Shown piece after piece: positions 17,641 through 26,203 of a DNA stretch of 64,000 nt (the first letter of the stretch is position 1; every line of letters starts with the position of its first letter). A program made the position numbers and the translations under genes. The notes beneath the pieces are model-generated. The model ran no database searches. It saw only the letters and a list, made by a program, of their open reading frames with translations, and had not been told where the DNA came from. The DNA is from Beijerinckiaceae bacterium (lineage in GTDB: Bacteria; Pseudomonadota; Alphaproteobacteria; Rhizobiales; Beijerinckiaceae), in the NCBI GenBank assembly GCA_030684835.1, contig JAUXWZ010000055.1, positions 1 through 64,000 on the forward strand, in the 5' to 3' direction.

Positions 17641-17874
17641 CCAAAGCTTGGGGGTGACGGGCGACTCAACTGCGACCGAGGTAATTTACCTCAACGCGGT
17701 GCGCGTCACCTTCTCGCACGACTGAGCGCGGCGCGCGAGGGGGCAGGCTTGCCCAATCGTTAACGCACGCGCGCATGCCCCATGATTCACAGGCTGCTAA
17801 ACGTTGGGCTTGACGCAGCTGTCGTGAGCGGTGCAGGGGCGCCAATGGCGGCCAAGAACGAGGCGCCATATGCA

Positions 17875-17902
17875 AAAAGGCCCGCGCGATGGCGAGCCTT
17901 TT
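17875..17902 (-). terminator. Terminator of the rplI operon
   Basis: On the minus strand AAAAGGC pairs with GCCTTTT, with an inner CGC/GCG pair, and a T-rich end follows. It lies 20 bp after the rplI stop codon and before dnaB. The rest of the gap 17641-17922 shows no gene and must hold the dnaB promoter, which I cannot pinpoint. Confidence 0.7.
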
Positions 17903-17922
17903 CGTTTTCTGTTGCAATTCGA

Positions 17923-18489
17923 TTAGCGGTCGTCGCCGCCGCCAGCTTCCGCAAGCGCCGCGCCGATTTCGAGGCCGAGGTCGTCCATGCTTGTTTCTTC
18001 GCGCTCGTTGAGCGCTTCGCCACGGGTCTGGCGGTCTGCTTCTTCGGGCGAACGGGCGACGTTGATCGTCACCTTCGACTCGACTTCCGGATGCAGAAGC
18101 ACGGGGATCGGGTGCAGGCCAATCGACTTGATCGGCACCGAGATAGCGATCTGGTTGCGATTGACGCTTACGCCGCCGGCCGTGATCGCTTCGGCGATGT
18201 CACGCGTTGAGACTGAGCCGTAGAGCTGGCCGGTTTCGCCCGCCTGACGGATGATGACGTAGGTCTGTCCGTCGAGCTTACCCTGGACGCCTTCGGCTTC
18301 CTTCTTGAGCTCGAGGTTGCGGGCCTCAAGCTGCGCGCGCTGATCGGAGAAGCGCTTCTTGTTGCCTTCGGTTGCGCGAAGGGCCTTGCCCTGCGGCAGA
18401 AGGAAGTTGCGCGCGAATCCGTCCTTCACGCGAACAGACTCGCCCATTTGGCCGAGCTTGGGAACGCGCTGTAGCAGAATGACTTCCAT
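17923..18489 (-). CDS. rplI: 50S ribosomal protein L9
   Basis: A 188-residue L9 protein that binds the L1 stalk base of 23S rRNA. It opens with [17 protein letters not shown] and has the long connecting helix near [12 protein letters not shown]. The acidic C-terminal tail of about 40 residues ([14 protein letters not shown]) is longer than in E. coli (149 residues), typical of alphaproteobacteria. It is the last gene of the rpsF-rpsR-DUF2232-rplI group and is followed by a terminator. Confidence 0.97.
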   Translation of the reverse strand: MEVILLQRVPKLGQMGESVRVKDGFARNFLLPQGKALRATEGNKKRFSDQRAQLEARNLELKKEAEGVQGKLDGQTYVIIRQAGETGQLYGSVSTRDIAEAITAGGVSVNRNQIAISVPIKSIGLHPIPVLLHPEVESKVTINVARSPEEADRQTRGEALNEREETSMDDLGLEIGAALAEAGGGDDR

Positions 18490-18508
18490 TATACTCTCCT
18501 GTCAGTTT

Positions 18509-19522
18509 TCAATTGTCATTGCGGGGCGCAGGCGGCGCCGGGGGGCGCCGTGCGGATTTCGGAAACATCGCCGCAAGTCCGAGCGCCGCGAACAGCGGCA
18601 ACGGCAGCGGGAAAAGAACGAGCAGCAAGATGTAAACTGCCGCCAGAATGGCGGTGCGCGCGCCAGACGCGCGCGTGCTGGCGTGAAGCCCTGCAAGCCC
18701 CTTGAAGATGAGCAGCGCGGTAATCGCTGCGACGCCAATTGAGCCCAGCGAGCGCGGCAGTCCGTCGATCAGCATCAATGCGAACGAGGCGGCGAGCGCG
18801 GGCAGGATTTCGCGCGGAAGTTCCAGGTGCTCAGGCAGATCAAGCCAAGGGCGTTTCATCTGCCCGGAAACGAGCGCGACGCGTCCCGCGATCCAGAGAT
18901 TGAGGGCCAGCCCCGCCGCCGTCCACGCGGCCATGATGGGGCCGGTTGCGAGAACGAAGGTGCGAGCCAGTTCGCTGGCCTGCAATCCGCCCGGCATTCC
19001 TTTGGCGCCGCCGAACAATTGCTCGATGATGGGTTGGATGCGGCCGGCGGATTCAATCACGAAGGCGTCGAAGGAGCCCGAACGGACGACCGCCGCGAAA
19101 AGGCCCAGAGTCACGGCCCCGGCCGAGAGAATCGCCGCCCACATGGCGAGGCGGCCGAGCGGATACCAGACGAGGCCGTCGGAGGCGGGAGTTTCGTTTT
19201 CCGTGGGCGGGCGGGCGAGCCAGGCGAGTCGTGTCAGCCACCACGCCGGAAAGGCGGCGGTCAGCGCAAAGAAGGCGCAAAAAATTAATGAGGGCCCGAG
19301 ATTGACGTCAGCGAAAAGCATCAGGCCGAAGAGGAGGGCGAACGTGCCGGCGACTGCGCTGACAAAAGCGGCAGCCGGGCGAAATGCGAGGCCAACGATC
19401 ATCACGGGCAGGGCGGCGAACATCGCAAGGGTCATCGCAAACGCCGTGCCCTTCACCGGAATGAAGAAGAGCAGCGCGGCGGCGAGGCCTGATCCGACGG
19501 CGATAAAGAACTGCTGGTTCAT
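18509..19522 (-). CDS. DUF2232 multi-pass membrane protein
   Basis: A 337-residue protein with about eight or nine hydrophobic helices, in the DUF2232 (YybS-like) family. It lies between rpsR and rplI, its standard position in alphaproteobacteria. Some helices are very Ala- and Leu-rich. Function is unknown; the fold recalls ECF-type substrate-binding components, but no energising module is nearby. The ATG at 19522 begins directly before the first helix (NQQFFIAVGSGL). Confidence 0.88.
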   Translation of the reverse strand: MNQQFFIAVGSGLAAALLFFIPVKGTAFAMTLAMFAALPVMIVGLAFRPAAAFVSAVAGTFALLFGLMLFADVNLGPSLIFCAFFALTAAFPAWWLTRLAWLARPPTENETPASDGLVWYPLGRLAMWAAILSAGAVTLGLFAAVVRSGSFDAFVIESAGRIQPIIEQLFGGAKGMPGGLQASELARTFVLATGPIMAAWTAAGLALNLWIAGRVALVSGQMKRPWLDLPEHLELPREILPALAASFALMLIDGLPRSLGSIGVAAITALLIFKGLAGLHASTRASGARTAILAAVYILLLVLFPLPLPLFAALGLAAMFPKSARRPPAPPAPRNDN

Positions 19523-19657
19523 GTGCGTCCGGTTGTCCCGCAGTACGCGGTTAGAGCGGATGATTCCGCCCAGCCATGCAGGCTGGTTTTGCCAGCCTGC
19601 TTGTTTCTCAAAACCTCCGCGCGTGACGTTAGCGTCTCTGGCGCAGAGGACGCGCGA

Positions 19658-19894
19658 TTAGCGGATCACGTAAGGCAGCAGCCCCAGGAAGCGTGCGCGC
19701 TTGATCGCCTGGGCGAGCTCACGCTGCTTTTTGGCGGAGACCGCCGTGATGCGCGAGGGCACGATCTTGCCGCGCTCGGAAATGTAGCGCGAGAGCAGAC
19801 GCGTGTCCTTGTAGTCGATCTTCGGGGCGTTGACGCCGGTGAAGGGGCAGGTCTTCCGACGACGGAAGAACGGGCGGCGGGGTGACGTAGCCAT
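19658..19894 (-). CDS. rpsR: 30S ribosomal protein S18
   Basis: A 78-residue S18 with the typical [15 protein letters not shown] start, [19 protein letters not shown] and the rRNA-binding ending [13 protein letters not shown]. It has one Cys in place of a four-Cys zinc site. It is normally found bound to S6 in the 30S platform. The ATG overlaps the rpsF stop codon as TGATG, so synthesis is coupled. Confidence 0.98.
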   Translation of the reverse strand: MATSPRRPFFRRRKTCPFTGVNAPKIDYKDTRLLSRYISERGKIVPSRITAVSAKKQRELAQAIKRARFLGLLPYVIR

Positions 19895-20313
19895 CAGACA
19901 GCAGCTCCTTCAAAACCTTCCTGACGGCGGGGCGGACGATCGCCGCGCGGGCCACGGCGTTCGCCGCGATCACCGTCACGATCAGAATCCTCACGCTTAC
20001 GCATCATCGCCGACGGGCCATCTTCGTGCTCTTCGACGCGAATCGTCAGCACGCGGAGGATATCTTCGTTGATGCCCATCTGACGCTCCATCTCGGCGAC
20101 GGCGGAAGCCGGGCCATCAATGTTGATGAGCGTGAAGTGCGCCTTGCGGTTCTTGTTGATGCGATACGCGAGCGTCTTGACGCCCCAGTATTCGACCTTG
20201 GCGATCGTGCCGCCGCCGGCCTCGATAATGCCCTTGAATTGCTCCGTCATGGTTTCCACCTGCTGGGCGGTCACGTCCTGACGGGCAAGATAGATGTGCT
20301 CGTAAAGAGCCAT
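19894..20313 (-). CDS. rpsF: 30S ribosomal protein S6
   Basis: A 139-residue S6. The core is [18 protein letters not shown] to about residue 95 and includes [20 protein letters not shown]; the rest is a charged Arg/Asp/Gly tail usual in alphaproteobacteria. The ATG at 20313 has GAAAGGCAG upstream; the longer frame was rejected. S6 pairs with S18, made from the next gene. First gene of the operon, with a leader of about 175 bases. Confidence 0.97.
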   Translation of the reverse strand: MALYEHIYLARQDVTAQQVETMTEQFKGIIEAGGGTIAKVEYWGVKTLAYRINKNRKAHFTLINIDGPASAVAEMERQMGINEDILRVLTIRVEEHEDGPSAMMRKREDSDRDGDRGERRGPRGDRPPRRQEGFEGAAV

Positions 20314-20494
20314 TGATCTGCCTTTCTCTGTTGCTCGAAACATCCGGCGCGGAGCCCTTCGAGCCCGGAGAAAGGCTCGACGGAAGCGCAATCGAAGGCG
20401 GAGACACGGGAAGACGAGGAGGATTCCTCTACCATACGGGCGAACCCGGGCATGGCCTTCCGTTCAGCCCCCGGCCGGAAGCTGCGAAGCGCGC

Positions 20495-20522
20495 CTTATA
20501 CAAGGTTTTGAGAGAGAGGCAA
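20495..20522 (-). promoter_or_regulatory. Promoter of the rpsF operon
   Basis: On the minus strand TTGCCT (20522-20517) and TATAAG (20500-20495) are separated by 16 bases, a good sigma-70-type pair. Transcription would begin near 20488, giving a leader of about 175 bases before the rpsF start. Such leaders in other bacteria can carry an S6:S18-binding autoregulatory structure; I could not confirm it by eye. Confidence 0.6.
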
Positions 20523-20548
20523 GGCGAGGACGTAGCCTGCACGCGCGA

Positions 20549-20572
20549 ACGGGAGCGCTGCGGCGCTCCCGT
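20549..20572 (-). terminator. Terminator after the one-TM stress gene
   Basis: ACGGGAGCGC and GCGCTCCCGT form a perfect 10-bp stem with loop TGCG. The hairpin lies 24 bp after the stop codon of the minus-strand gene ending at 20596 and just before the rpsF promoter, so it can insulate the two. No clear T-run follows. Confidence 0.55.
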
Positions 20573-20595
20573 CTAAGGCAAGAAGAGGCCTGGAA

Positions 20596-21045
20596 TTATA
20601 TTCCGCGGCCCTGGCGGTCCACACTTGTGGCGCCGCGCTCCATGGAGGCCGCGCGGCCCGAGGGGCGGGGCTCGCGGCGATAGCGGTAGCGCGCCGGATC
20701 AAAGCTGTTGCGCGATACGCGCGACAGAACCGGCCGATAGGCCATCCAGAGTGCGAAAACGCTGGCTACCGCGATGGCGGTCCACAGCTGGCTGGGGTGA
20801 TCTTCCGCCCATTCGCTGACGCGCCGTGAACCCTGTTCGTAATAGTCCCGGCCTGTTTGCCACGCGTCGTCGGCCATATGGGACGCCTGGTCCATATAGC
20901 CTTGATCTTTCCCACCCGGGTCGCTCAGGCGGTGCTGAGGATCGTGGCTCATGCCGCTGCTGCGGGGATGCTCTGGCCCCAGATCGGATGCTGATCCGGC
21001 GCCGTACTGCGTTGTTGAGCCCGGCCTGAAATTGCTGTCTGACAT
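20596..21045 (-). CDS. Hypothetical one-TM protein under EcfG promoter
   Basis: A 149-residue protein. The first 85 residues are polar and Gly/Ser/Asp-rich (DSNFRPGSTTQYGAGSASDL), then RDYYEQGSRRVSEWAEDHP leads into one membrane helix at about 87-106 and a basic Arg-rich tail. The layout resembles ElaB/YqjD/DUF883-type stress proteins, but I cannot assign it to a family. The ATG at 21045 has AAGGAGGA 7 bases upstream. A perfect EcfG-type promoter lies 26 bases before the start, so it should be induced in the general stress response. Confidence 0.75.
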   Translation of the reverse strand: MSDSNFRPGSTTQYGAGSASDLGPEHPRSSGMSHDPQHRLSDPGGKDQGYMDQASHMADDAWQTGRDYYEQGSRRVSEWAEDHPSQLWTAIAVASVFALWMAYRPVLSRVSRNSFDPARYRYRREPRPSGRAASMERGATSVDRQGRGI

Positions 21046-21070
21046 GCGAGTGTCCTCCTTGTCTGGGGTC

Positions 21071-21095
21071 AACGTTGGGCGCCCTCGCACGTTCC
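21071..21095 (-). promoter_or_regulatory. EcfG (general stress) promoter, leftward
   Basis: On the minus strand GGAAC (21095-21091), a 16-base spacer and CGTT (21074-21071) match the known alphaproteobacterial EcfG consensus GGAAC-N16/17-CGTT. It points to the gene starting at 21045 and predicts a leader of about 20 bases. Confidence 0.8.
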
Positions 21096-21133
21096 GATTG
21101 TGAAGCATCGCGCCAATGGAAGTCGGCTCGCAG

Positions 21134-21158
21134 GGAACAGGGCCCCGGGTGGCTCGTT
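21134..21158 (+). promoter_or_regulatory. EcfG (general stress) promoter, rightward
   Basis: GGAAC (21134-21138), 16 bases, CGTT (21155-21158) again match the EcfG consensus fully. It points to the PRC-barrel gene at 21198 and predicts a leader of about 33 bases. Together with the leftward copy it makes a divergent stress promoter pair. Confidence 0.8.
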
Positions 21159-21197
21159 GACAATTGATTGCCAAAATACCCCAGCGAGGAGAGCGAC

Positions 21198-21614
21198 ATG
21201 CCCACCCAGCTTCCTGATGAACATCGCCTGCGCGCGCCCGGCTCCATGGAGCTTGATCCTTCAGGCGAAGGCGTAGCCATTGAGGAAACAGTGCGGCTCA
21301 TTGCGTCGAATAAGGTTGAGGGGACGCCGGTTTACAACGAACGCGGTGATGAGCTTGGCGCCATCCATAACTTCATGGTCGACAAATACACCGGGCAGGT
21401 CGCCTATGCGGTCATGGTGTCCGGCGCATTTCTTGGGTTTGGCGGCAGTCATCATCCGCTGCCATGGCGAGCGTTGCACTACGAGCCCAGGGCCGGCGGC
21501 TATGTCTTGAAAGGCGATGACCAGCAGCTGACGAACGCGCCACGCTATTCTGAGAGCGACGACCCGTTCGCGGAGCCAGGTTTTGGGGAAAAGGTCGACG
21601 CGTATTACCCGTGA
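21198..21614 (+). CDS. PRC-barrel domain protein
   Basis: A 138-residue protein with a PRC-barrel domain at about residues 26-100: RLIASNKVEGTPVYNERGDE, GAIHNFMVDKYTGQVAYAVM and LPWRALHYEP. PRC barrels occur in RimM and photosynthetic reaction centre H subunits and as stand-alone soluble stress proteins. The ATG at 21198 follows a GAGGAGAG site. An EcfG promoter lies 40 bases upstream. No signal peptide or membrane helix is seen. The function is unknown; the context suggests a stress role. Confidence 0.85.
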   Translation: MPTQLPDEHRLRAPGSMELDPSGEGVAIEETVRLIASNKVEGTPVYNERGDELGAIHNFMVDKYTGQVAYAVMVSGAFLGFGGSHHPLPWRALHYEPRAGGYVLKGDDQQLTNAPRYSESDDPFAEPGFGEKVDAYYP

Positions 21615-21623
21615 TGGGGCGCG

Positions 21624-22583
21624 CTAAACCTTGGGGGCCACGTTGACTGCAGGCTTCCTGTTTCGTCGCTCCGTCAGTACGAGATACAGCGAAGTCGCCA
21701 TGATGAGCAGCATGCCGGCGAAGCTCGCCCACCCCGGCACTTCACCAAAGATGACGAAGCCAAGGACAGCGGCGTAAACCACGCGCAGGTAATCGAGCGG
21801 CACCAGCGCCGTCGCGTCGCCCATGCTCAAACCATGGGTGATTAACGCCTGTCCGCCCATGCCCATGGCGCCGATAAGCACCAGCAGCACGAATTCGGAT
21901 CCGGTCGGCGTGATCCAGGTAAACATAGCGGGAACGAAAGCGAAAAAGGCGTTCCAGAACGCGTAATAAAACATGATCACGCGAGTGGACTCGGTCTTCT
22001 GCAAATTCTTGATCGCCACAACCACGAGAGCGGCGAACAGTCCGCCGAAGGCGCCGACAATCGCGTTTGGATCAAACCCTTCCGTGAATGGCTTGGCGTA
22101 AAGCAGCACGCCCAGAAAGCCCACAGCCGCAATCGCCACGCGGCGAAACCCGACGACCTCCGACAGGAAGCACAAGGCCAGCGGGATCATCCATAGCGGC
22201 CGCGAAAACTGCAGCGCCATCGAGTCTGCCAGCATCATGTGCGTGATGGTCCAGAAGAAGCAGGCGTTGCCACCCGCTCCCACAAGGCCGCGTATGAAGT
22301 GGGCTCCTTGGCGCTTCGTGCGAAACGGCTCGAACAAGTCGGCGCGGAACACCCACAGCGCGCAGAGAAAACCAACGGCGGAGCGGAAAAACAGAATCTC
22401 GAACGGCGGTAGCCTGTTGCCGAGAAATTTGACGATGACGGCCATCAGGACGAGGCCGATGGAGCCAGTCGAGACAAGAAACGCGCCCCGCGCACTGGTG
22501 GGCATGGCGAGCCACCACGCGTCAACGGGCGCGCGAAGGCGCGTCGCAAGAGTTGGCGTCGCCGCCGGTTCGTTCGGACTCAA
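21624..22583 (-). CDS. EamA/DMT family transporter
   Basis: A 319-residue drug/metabolite transporter with ten hydrophobic helices in two EamA repeats. The first repeat has FEILFFRSAVGFLCALWVF and the second AMGMGGQALITHGLSMGDAT followed by PLDYLRVVYAAVLGFVIFGE, both family patterns. The substrate is unknown. It converges with the PRC-barrel gene 9 bp away and follows the SDR gene on the same strand with a gap of 74 bp. Confidence 0.9.
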   Translation of the reverse strand: MSPNEPAATPTLATRLRAPVDAWWLAMPTSARGAFLVSTGSIGLVLMAVIVKFLGNRLPPFEILFFRSAVGFLCALWVFRADLFEPFRTKRQGAHFIRGLVGAGGNACFFWTITHMMLADSMALQFSRPLWMIPLALCFLSEVVGFRRVAIAAVGFLGVLLYAKPFTEGFDPNAIVGAFGGLFAALVVVAIKNLQKTESTRVIMFYYAFWNAFFAFVPAMFTWITPTGSEFVLLVLIGAMGMGGQALITHGLSMGDATALVPLDYLRVVYAAVLGFVIFGEVPGWASFAGMLLIMATSLYLVLTERRNRKPAVNVAPKV

Positions 22584-22657
22584 TGAAACATCCTTCCGCT
22601 CACGCCATCATGCGCGGGCGAAGGCGCTCGATGCAAGCGCGACTGGCCGGGAGGCGC

Positions 22658-23524
22658 TTAAACGCCCGGACACGTCGACGTGACGCCGCCGTCAACCACA
22701 AGCATTTGCCCCGTGACATAAGCGCTTTCGTCGCTGGCGAAGAAGAGCGCGGCATAGGCGACGTCCCAACCTGAGCCCATGCGTCCCATAGGAACAATCT
22801 CATTGCGCGCTGCGGCGTAGATTTCCGCGCTTTCAAAGCCCTTGCGCTTGTAGCTTGGCACGCCGCCAATATCGCGGCGGATGAATGGCGTGTCGATATA
22901 GCCGGGCAGGATGCAATTGGCGCGAATCTGCTTGCGGGCATATTCGACGGCGATGTTCTTTGTCAGCTCGTTCAATGCGCCCTTCGCAGCTGAATACACA
23001 GCGGTCGGCACGCCCAGATGCCGGATGGATGAGACCGAAGAAATATTGATGATGGACCCGCCGCCGGTCCGCTCCATGTGCGGAACAACAGCGCGGGAGG
23101 TCAGCATGGCGCTCGTTACGTTGCGGGCGAATGTCTCGTTCCAGTCGCCCAGCGTGATGTTGTCGAGACGCTTGCCCGTGCCCGAGCCGCCGACATTATT
23201 GTGCAGGACGTCGAGGCGCCCGAAGGCTTCGATCGTTGCACTGACAATTTGCGCGACGTCGGCTTCGTCGGTGACGTCGCCGGACAGTGCGATCGCCTCG
23301 CCCCCTGCAGGGCGAATGATGTCCACCGTCTCCTGCGCTGCATCCTCGCGCCGGTCGACCACCGCGACCCTTGCGCCTTCACGGGCGTAGACGACCGCCG
23401 CCGCTTTGCCATTGCCCCATCCGGGGCCAATGGAGCCTCCGCCGATGACCAGCACGGTTTTGCCGGCCAGTCGTCCTCGGCCGGGCATGTTTTCAAGATT
23501 GGTTAAATCGCTTGGCGCCGTCAT
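22658..23524 (-). CDS. SDR family oxidoreductase
   Basis: A 288-residue short-chain dehydrogenase. The nucleotide motif is VIGGGSIGPGWGNGKA (in the TGxxxGxG position, with an unusual loop), NNVGGSGTGK stands in the NNAG position, and YSAAKGA provides the YxxxK pair with Ser in NISSVSS. The ATG at 23524 has GGGGAGGAC just upstream. It ends with a C-terminal VTSTCPGV tail. The substrate is unknown; the neighbouring DMT transporter might act on a related compound, but nothing in the sequence shows this. Confidence 0.88.
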   Translation of the reverse strand: MTAPSDLTNLENMPGRGRLAGKTVLVIGGGSIGPGWGNGKAAAVVYAREGARVAVVDRREDAAQETVDIIRPAGGEAIALSGDVTDEADVAQIVSATIEAFGRLDVLHNNVGGSGTGKRLDNITLGDWNETFARNVTSAMLTSRAVVPHMERTGGGSIINISSVSSIRHLGVPTAVYSAAKGALNELTKNIAVEYARKQIRANCILPGYIDTPFIRRDIGGVPSYKRKGFESAEIYAAARNEIVPMGRMGSGWDVAYAALFFASDESAYVTGQMLVVDGGVTSTCPGV

Positions 23525-23593
23525 GTCGTCCTCCCCGGTTTTGCTTGCCCCAATGATGCGCGGGACGGGGAGCGTGGACAAGCGGCCGCTACG

Positions 23594-24010
23594 TTACGTC
23601 CAGGGCGCGACCTGTCCGCTTTCAAAGATGCGCCAGGTTTTCACGCCGGACTTGGCGACGACGATTTTGCCTTCTTTGGCCTTGGCGACAAGCAGTTTGA
23701 AGACCAGCGGATGGCGCCACGCCATGGGCGTCTTGGGGTCAACGACAGCCTGATATTCCTCGGACTCTGGGTCTTCCTGCAGGATCGTGCCGGTCCGGTC
23801 GGGTCGCAATTGCGGCGGCATGGAGCGGTCCATCAGCCAGTCGCACAGGTAGTCCCGGCAGATTTGCGGGCGCGTATGGTAGATTTTGCAGCCGCCGCCG
23901 AGCGCGCAATTGCCGCACAGTATGCCCGCGTCCTTGTCGAGCTCCTCGATGACCAGCACCTTGCAGCACATGGTGCAAGGGCCGCAGCTTTTTCCCGGAG
24001 CGACAGACAT
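23594..24010 (-). CDS. YkgJ-type Cys-cluster protein
   Basis: A 138-residue protein of the YkgJ (CxxCxxCC, putative zinc- or iron-chelating) family. Cysteines lie in KSCGPCTMCCKV, AGILCGNCALGGGCKIY, PQICRDYLCDW, which could hold a metal site. The function is not established. An upstream TTG at 24052 would add 14 residues but has no ribosome site; the ATG at 24010 is preferred, though its GGAG is rather distant. It diverges from fabD. Confidence 0.85.
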   Translation of the reverse strand: MSVAPGKSCGPCTMCCKVLVIEELDKDAGILCGNCALGGGCKIYHTRPQICRDYLCDWLMDRSMPPQLRPDRTGTILQEDPESEEYQAVVDPKTPMAWRHPLVFKLLVAKAKEGKIVVAKSGVKTWRIFESGQVAPWT

Positions 24011-24180
24011 TTCGAAGGACAACTCCCGATTCGGCGCAAATGCGTCTTGCAAGCGTTAACCGAGGCGCCTTGCGCTGTCATCGACGGAACGCGCCTATAC
24101 ACACTGATCATTTGCGGCCCTCTTGACTTGGCGCCGCGCGGGCGCCACTCGCACGCCTGCTTCTTGTAAAGGGAATGAGC

Positions 24181-25134
24181 ATGGCGACGGCGTTCGTGTT
24201 TCCGGGGCAGGGCTCCCAGGCTGTCGGCATGGGCAAGGCGCTGGCCGAGGCGTTTCCAGCAGCTCGCGCGGTCTACGCCGAGGTTGACGAGGCCCTCTCG
24301 CAGAAGCTGTCCGCGCTCATGTTCGAGGGGCCCGAAACAGAGCTGACACTCACGGCAAACGCTCAACCGGCGCTCATGGCCGTCAGCATGGCTGTGCTGC
24401 GCGTGCTTGAGGCTGAGGCCGGACTGGATATTGCCAGCGAGGCGAAGTTTGTCGCGGGCCACTCCCTTGGCGAATATTCGGCGCTTGCCGCTGCGGGCGC
24501 GTTCACGCTGGCTGACACCGCGCGTCTCCTGCGGCTGCGCGGCGACGCCATGCAGAAAGCTGTACCCGTGGGCGAGGGCGCCATGGCTGCCCTGCTGGGG
24601 CTCGACCTTGCCACCGGGCGCGAGATCTGCGCGGAAGCGGCTGCCGCCACTGGCCTCGTCTGCCAGATCGCCAACGATAATGGCGGCGGGCAGGTCGTCG
24701 CGTCCGGCTCCCGGGCGGCGGTGGAGAAGGCGATGGAAATCGCCAAGGCGCGCGGCGTGAAGCGCGCCATCCCGTTGCCGGTGTCCGCGCCGTTCCATTG
24801 CGCGCTCATGCACCCCGCAGCCGACGCCATGGCGCGCGCCTTGTCCGAAGTCACGATCAGGGCGCCGCGTGTTCCACTCGTCGCCAATGTGCTGGCCGCC
24901 CCGTTGACAGACCCCGAGGAGATTAGGCTCCGGCTAGTGGAGCAGGTGACTGGAACGGTCCGCTGGTCCGAATCGATTGCCTTCATGGCTGGGCAGGGCG
25001 TCACGCATTTCTATGAGCTTGGCGCGGGGAAGGTCCTTTCGGGTCTGGTGAAGCGCATCGCGCCGGAGGCGTCAGGTTCTGCAATCGGCGCGCCTGCGGA
25101 TGTGGAGACATTCAAGGCCCGTGCGCGGGGCTAA
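24181..25134 (+). CDS. fabD: Malonyl-CoA:ACP transacylase
   Basis: A 317-residue acyltransferase that loads malonate onto ACP for fatty acid synthesis. It has FVFPGQGSQ at the start, the active-site Ser95 in GHSLGEYSAL, and the catalytic His in SAPFHCALM near residue 201. Two ATGs lie 6 bases apart (24175, 24181); AAAGGGA spacing favours the second. It opens the fabD-fabG-acpP-fabF cluster. Confidence 0.97.
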   Translation: MATAFVFPGQGSQAVGMGKALAEAFPAARAVYAEVDEALSQKLSALMFEGPETELTLTANAQPALMAVSMAVLRVLEAEAGLDIASEAKFVAGHSLGEYSALAAAGAFTLADTARLLRLRGDAMQKAVPVGEGAMAALLGLDLATGREICAEAAAATGLVCQIANDNGGGQVVASGSRAAVEKAMEIAKARGVKRAIPLPVSAPFHCALMHPAADAMARALSEVTIRAPRVPLVANVLAAPLTDPEEIRLRLVEQVTGTVRWSESIAFMAGQGVTHFYELGAGKVLSGLVKRIAPEASGSAIGAPADVETFKARARG

Positions 25135-25173
25135 TCGGCTCAACGACTGAATTAAGCGCTGGAGAAGCCGATT
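25133..25173 (+). terminator. Long-loop inverted repeat after fabD
   Basis: AATCGGCT (25133-25140, overlapping the fabD stop codon) pairs with AGCCGATT (25166-25173) across a 25-base loop, followed by a T-rich stretch. It could reduce read-through from fabD to fabG, but the loop is long. Confidence 0.25.
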
Positions 25174-25229
25174 TAGGTTTCTGCTAAACTGAGTCCGAAA
25201 ACACCGACAAGGTATTGAAGGAACACACT

Positions 25230-25967
25230 ATGTTCGACCTTACAGGAATGAATGCGCTGGTGACCGGCGCGACCGGCGGGCTGGGTGGCGGTATCGCCCG
25301 GGCGCTTCATGCGCAAGGCGCGACGGTCGCCATTTCCGGCACGCGGGCTGACGTCCTCGAGGCTTTGGCCACGGAACTGGGCGAGCGCGTCCATGTCCTG
25401 CCGTGCAATCTTGGGGACGCCGCGCAGGTCGAGGCGCTGGTGCCCGGCGCCGAAAAGGCCATGGGCCAGCTCGATATTCTTGTAAATAACGCCGGAATCA
25501 CGCGTGATGGTCTGTTCATGCGCATGAAGGACGAGGATTGGGAGCAGGTGATTTCCGTCAATCTGACGTCCGCGTTCCGGCTTTCGCGGGCGTGCCTGCG
25601 CGGTATGATGAAACGCCGTTTCGGGCGGATCGTGTCGATCACTTCAATCGTAGGCGTGACAGGTAACGCGGGGCAGGGTAATTACGCGGCATCCAAGGCT
25701 GGCATGATCGGCATGTCGAAGTCTCTGGCTGCGGAGGTCGCGAGCCGCAACATCACCGTCAACTGCGTTGCGCCGGGCTTCATCTCCAGCCCTATGACGG
25801 ACGTTCTGAACGAAAAGCAGAAAGACGCCATCATGGGCACGATCCCGGCGGGCAGGCTTGGCGAGGGGCAGGATGTCGCCGCCGCCGTGGTGTATCTCGC
25901 TAGCCGTGAGGCTGGTTATGTCACCGGGCAGACGTTGCATGTTAACGGTGGAATGGCGATGATATGA
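25230..25967 (+). CDS. fabG: 3-oxoacyl-ACP reductase
   Basis: A 245-residue NADPH-dependent SDR of fatty acid elongation. The cofactor loop is TGATGGLGGGIA, NNAGITRDGLFMRMK is the FabG signature around residue 87, and the catalytic set is Ser138, Tyr152, Lys156 (NYAASKAG). The ATG at 25230 has GAAGGAACACACT upstream. Located 95 bp after fabD and before acpP, as in most alphaproteobacteria. Confidence 0.97.
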   Translation: MFDLTGMNALVTGATGGLGGGIARALHAQGATVAISGTRADVLEALATELGERVHVLPCNLGDAAQVEALVPGAEKAMGQLDILVNNAGITRDGLFMRMKDEDWEQVISVNLTSAFRLSRACLRGMMKRRFGRIVSITSIVGVTGNAGQGNYAASKAGMIGMSKSLAAEVASRNITVNCVAPGFISSPMTDVLNEKQKDAIMGTIPAGRLGEGQDVAAAVVYLASREAGYVTGQTLHVNGGMAMI

Positions 25968-26142
25968 GGGCTTCCCACCTCTCGCATTGCTCGGGGAAGC
26001 ATGCTATGAGGCGGCGAAATCTGCTGGAAAATTCGACTCTGCGCGTGCGCAGGCGTCGACTTCCGGAGTAGTCCGGGGATCCCTCGGTCAATAGGGATCG
26101 TGAAGGTTTGGGGGTCGTCGTGGACGTTCGGTCCAGAAGCGT

Positions 26143-26171
26143 TTGAAACGCAGGGGCGATGTCGCGATAAC
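26143..26171 (+). promoter_or_regulatory. Possible acpP promoter
   Basis: TTGAAA (26143-26148), 17 bases, GATAAC (26166-26171) form a plausible sigma-70-type promoter 33 bases before the acpP start. The whole gap 25968-26203 also has a small GATCCCT/AGGGATC hairpin and no gene. A separate promoter would suit the high demand for ACP. Confidence 0.45.
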
Positions 26172-26203
26172 TCGCGATCGGAATGTAAACAGGGAAATTA
26201 AAG

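Noticed and set aside
17666-17917. 83-codon minus-strand frame between dnaB and rplI
   Set aside because: It runs through the rplI terminator, has no ribosome site and its composition looks random.
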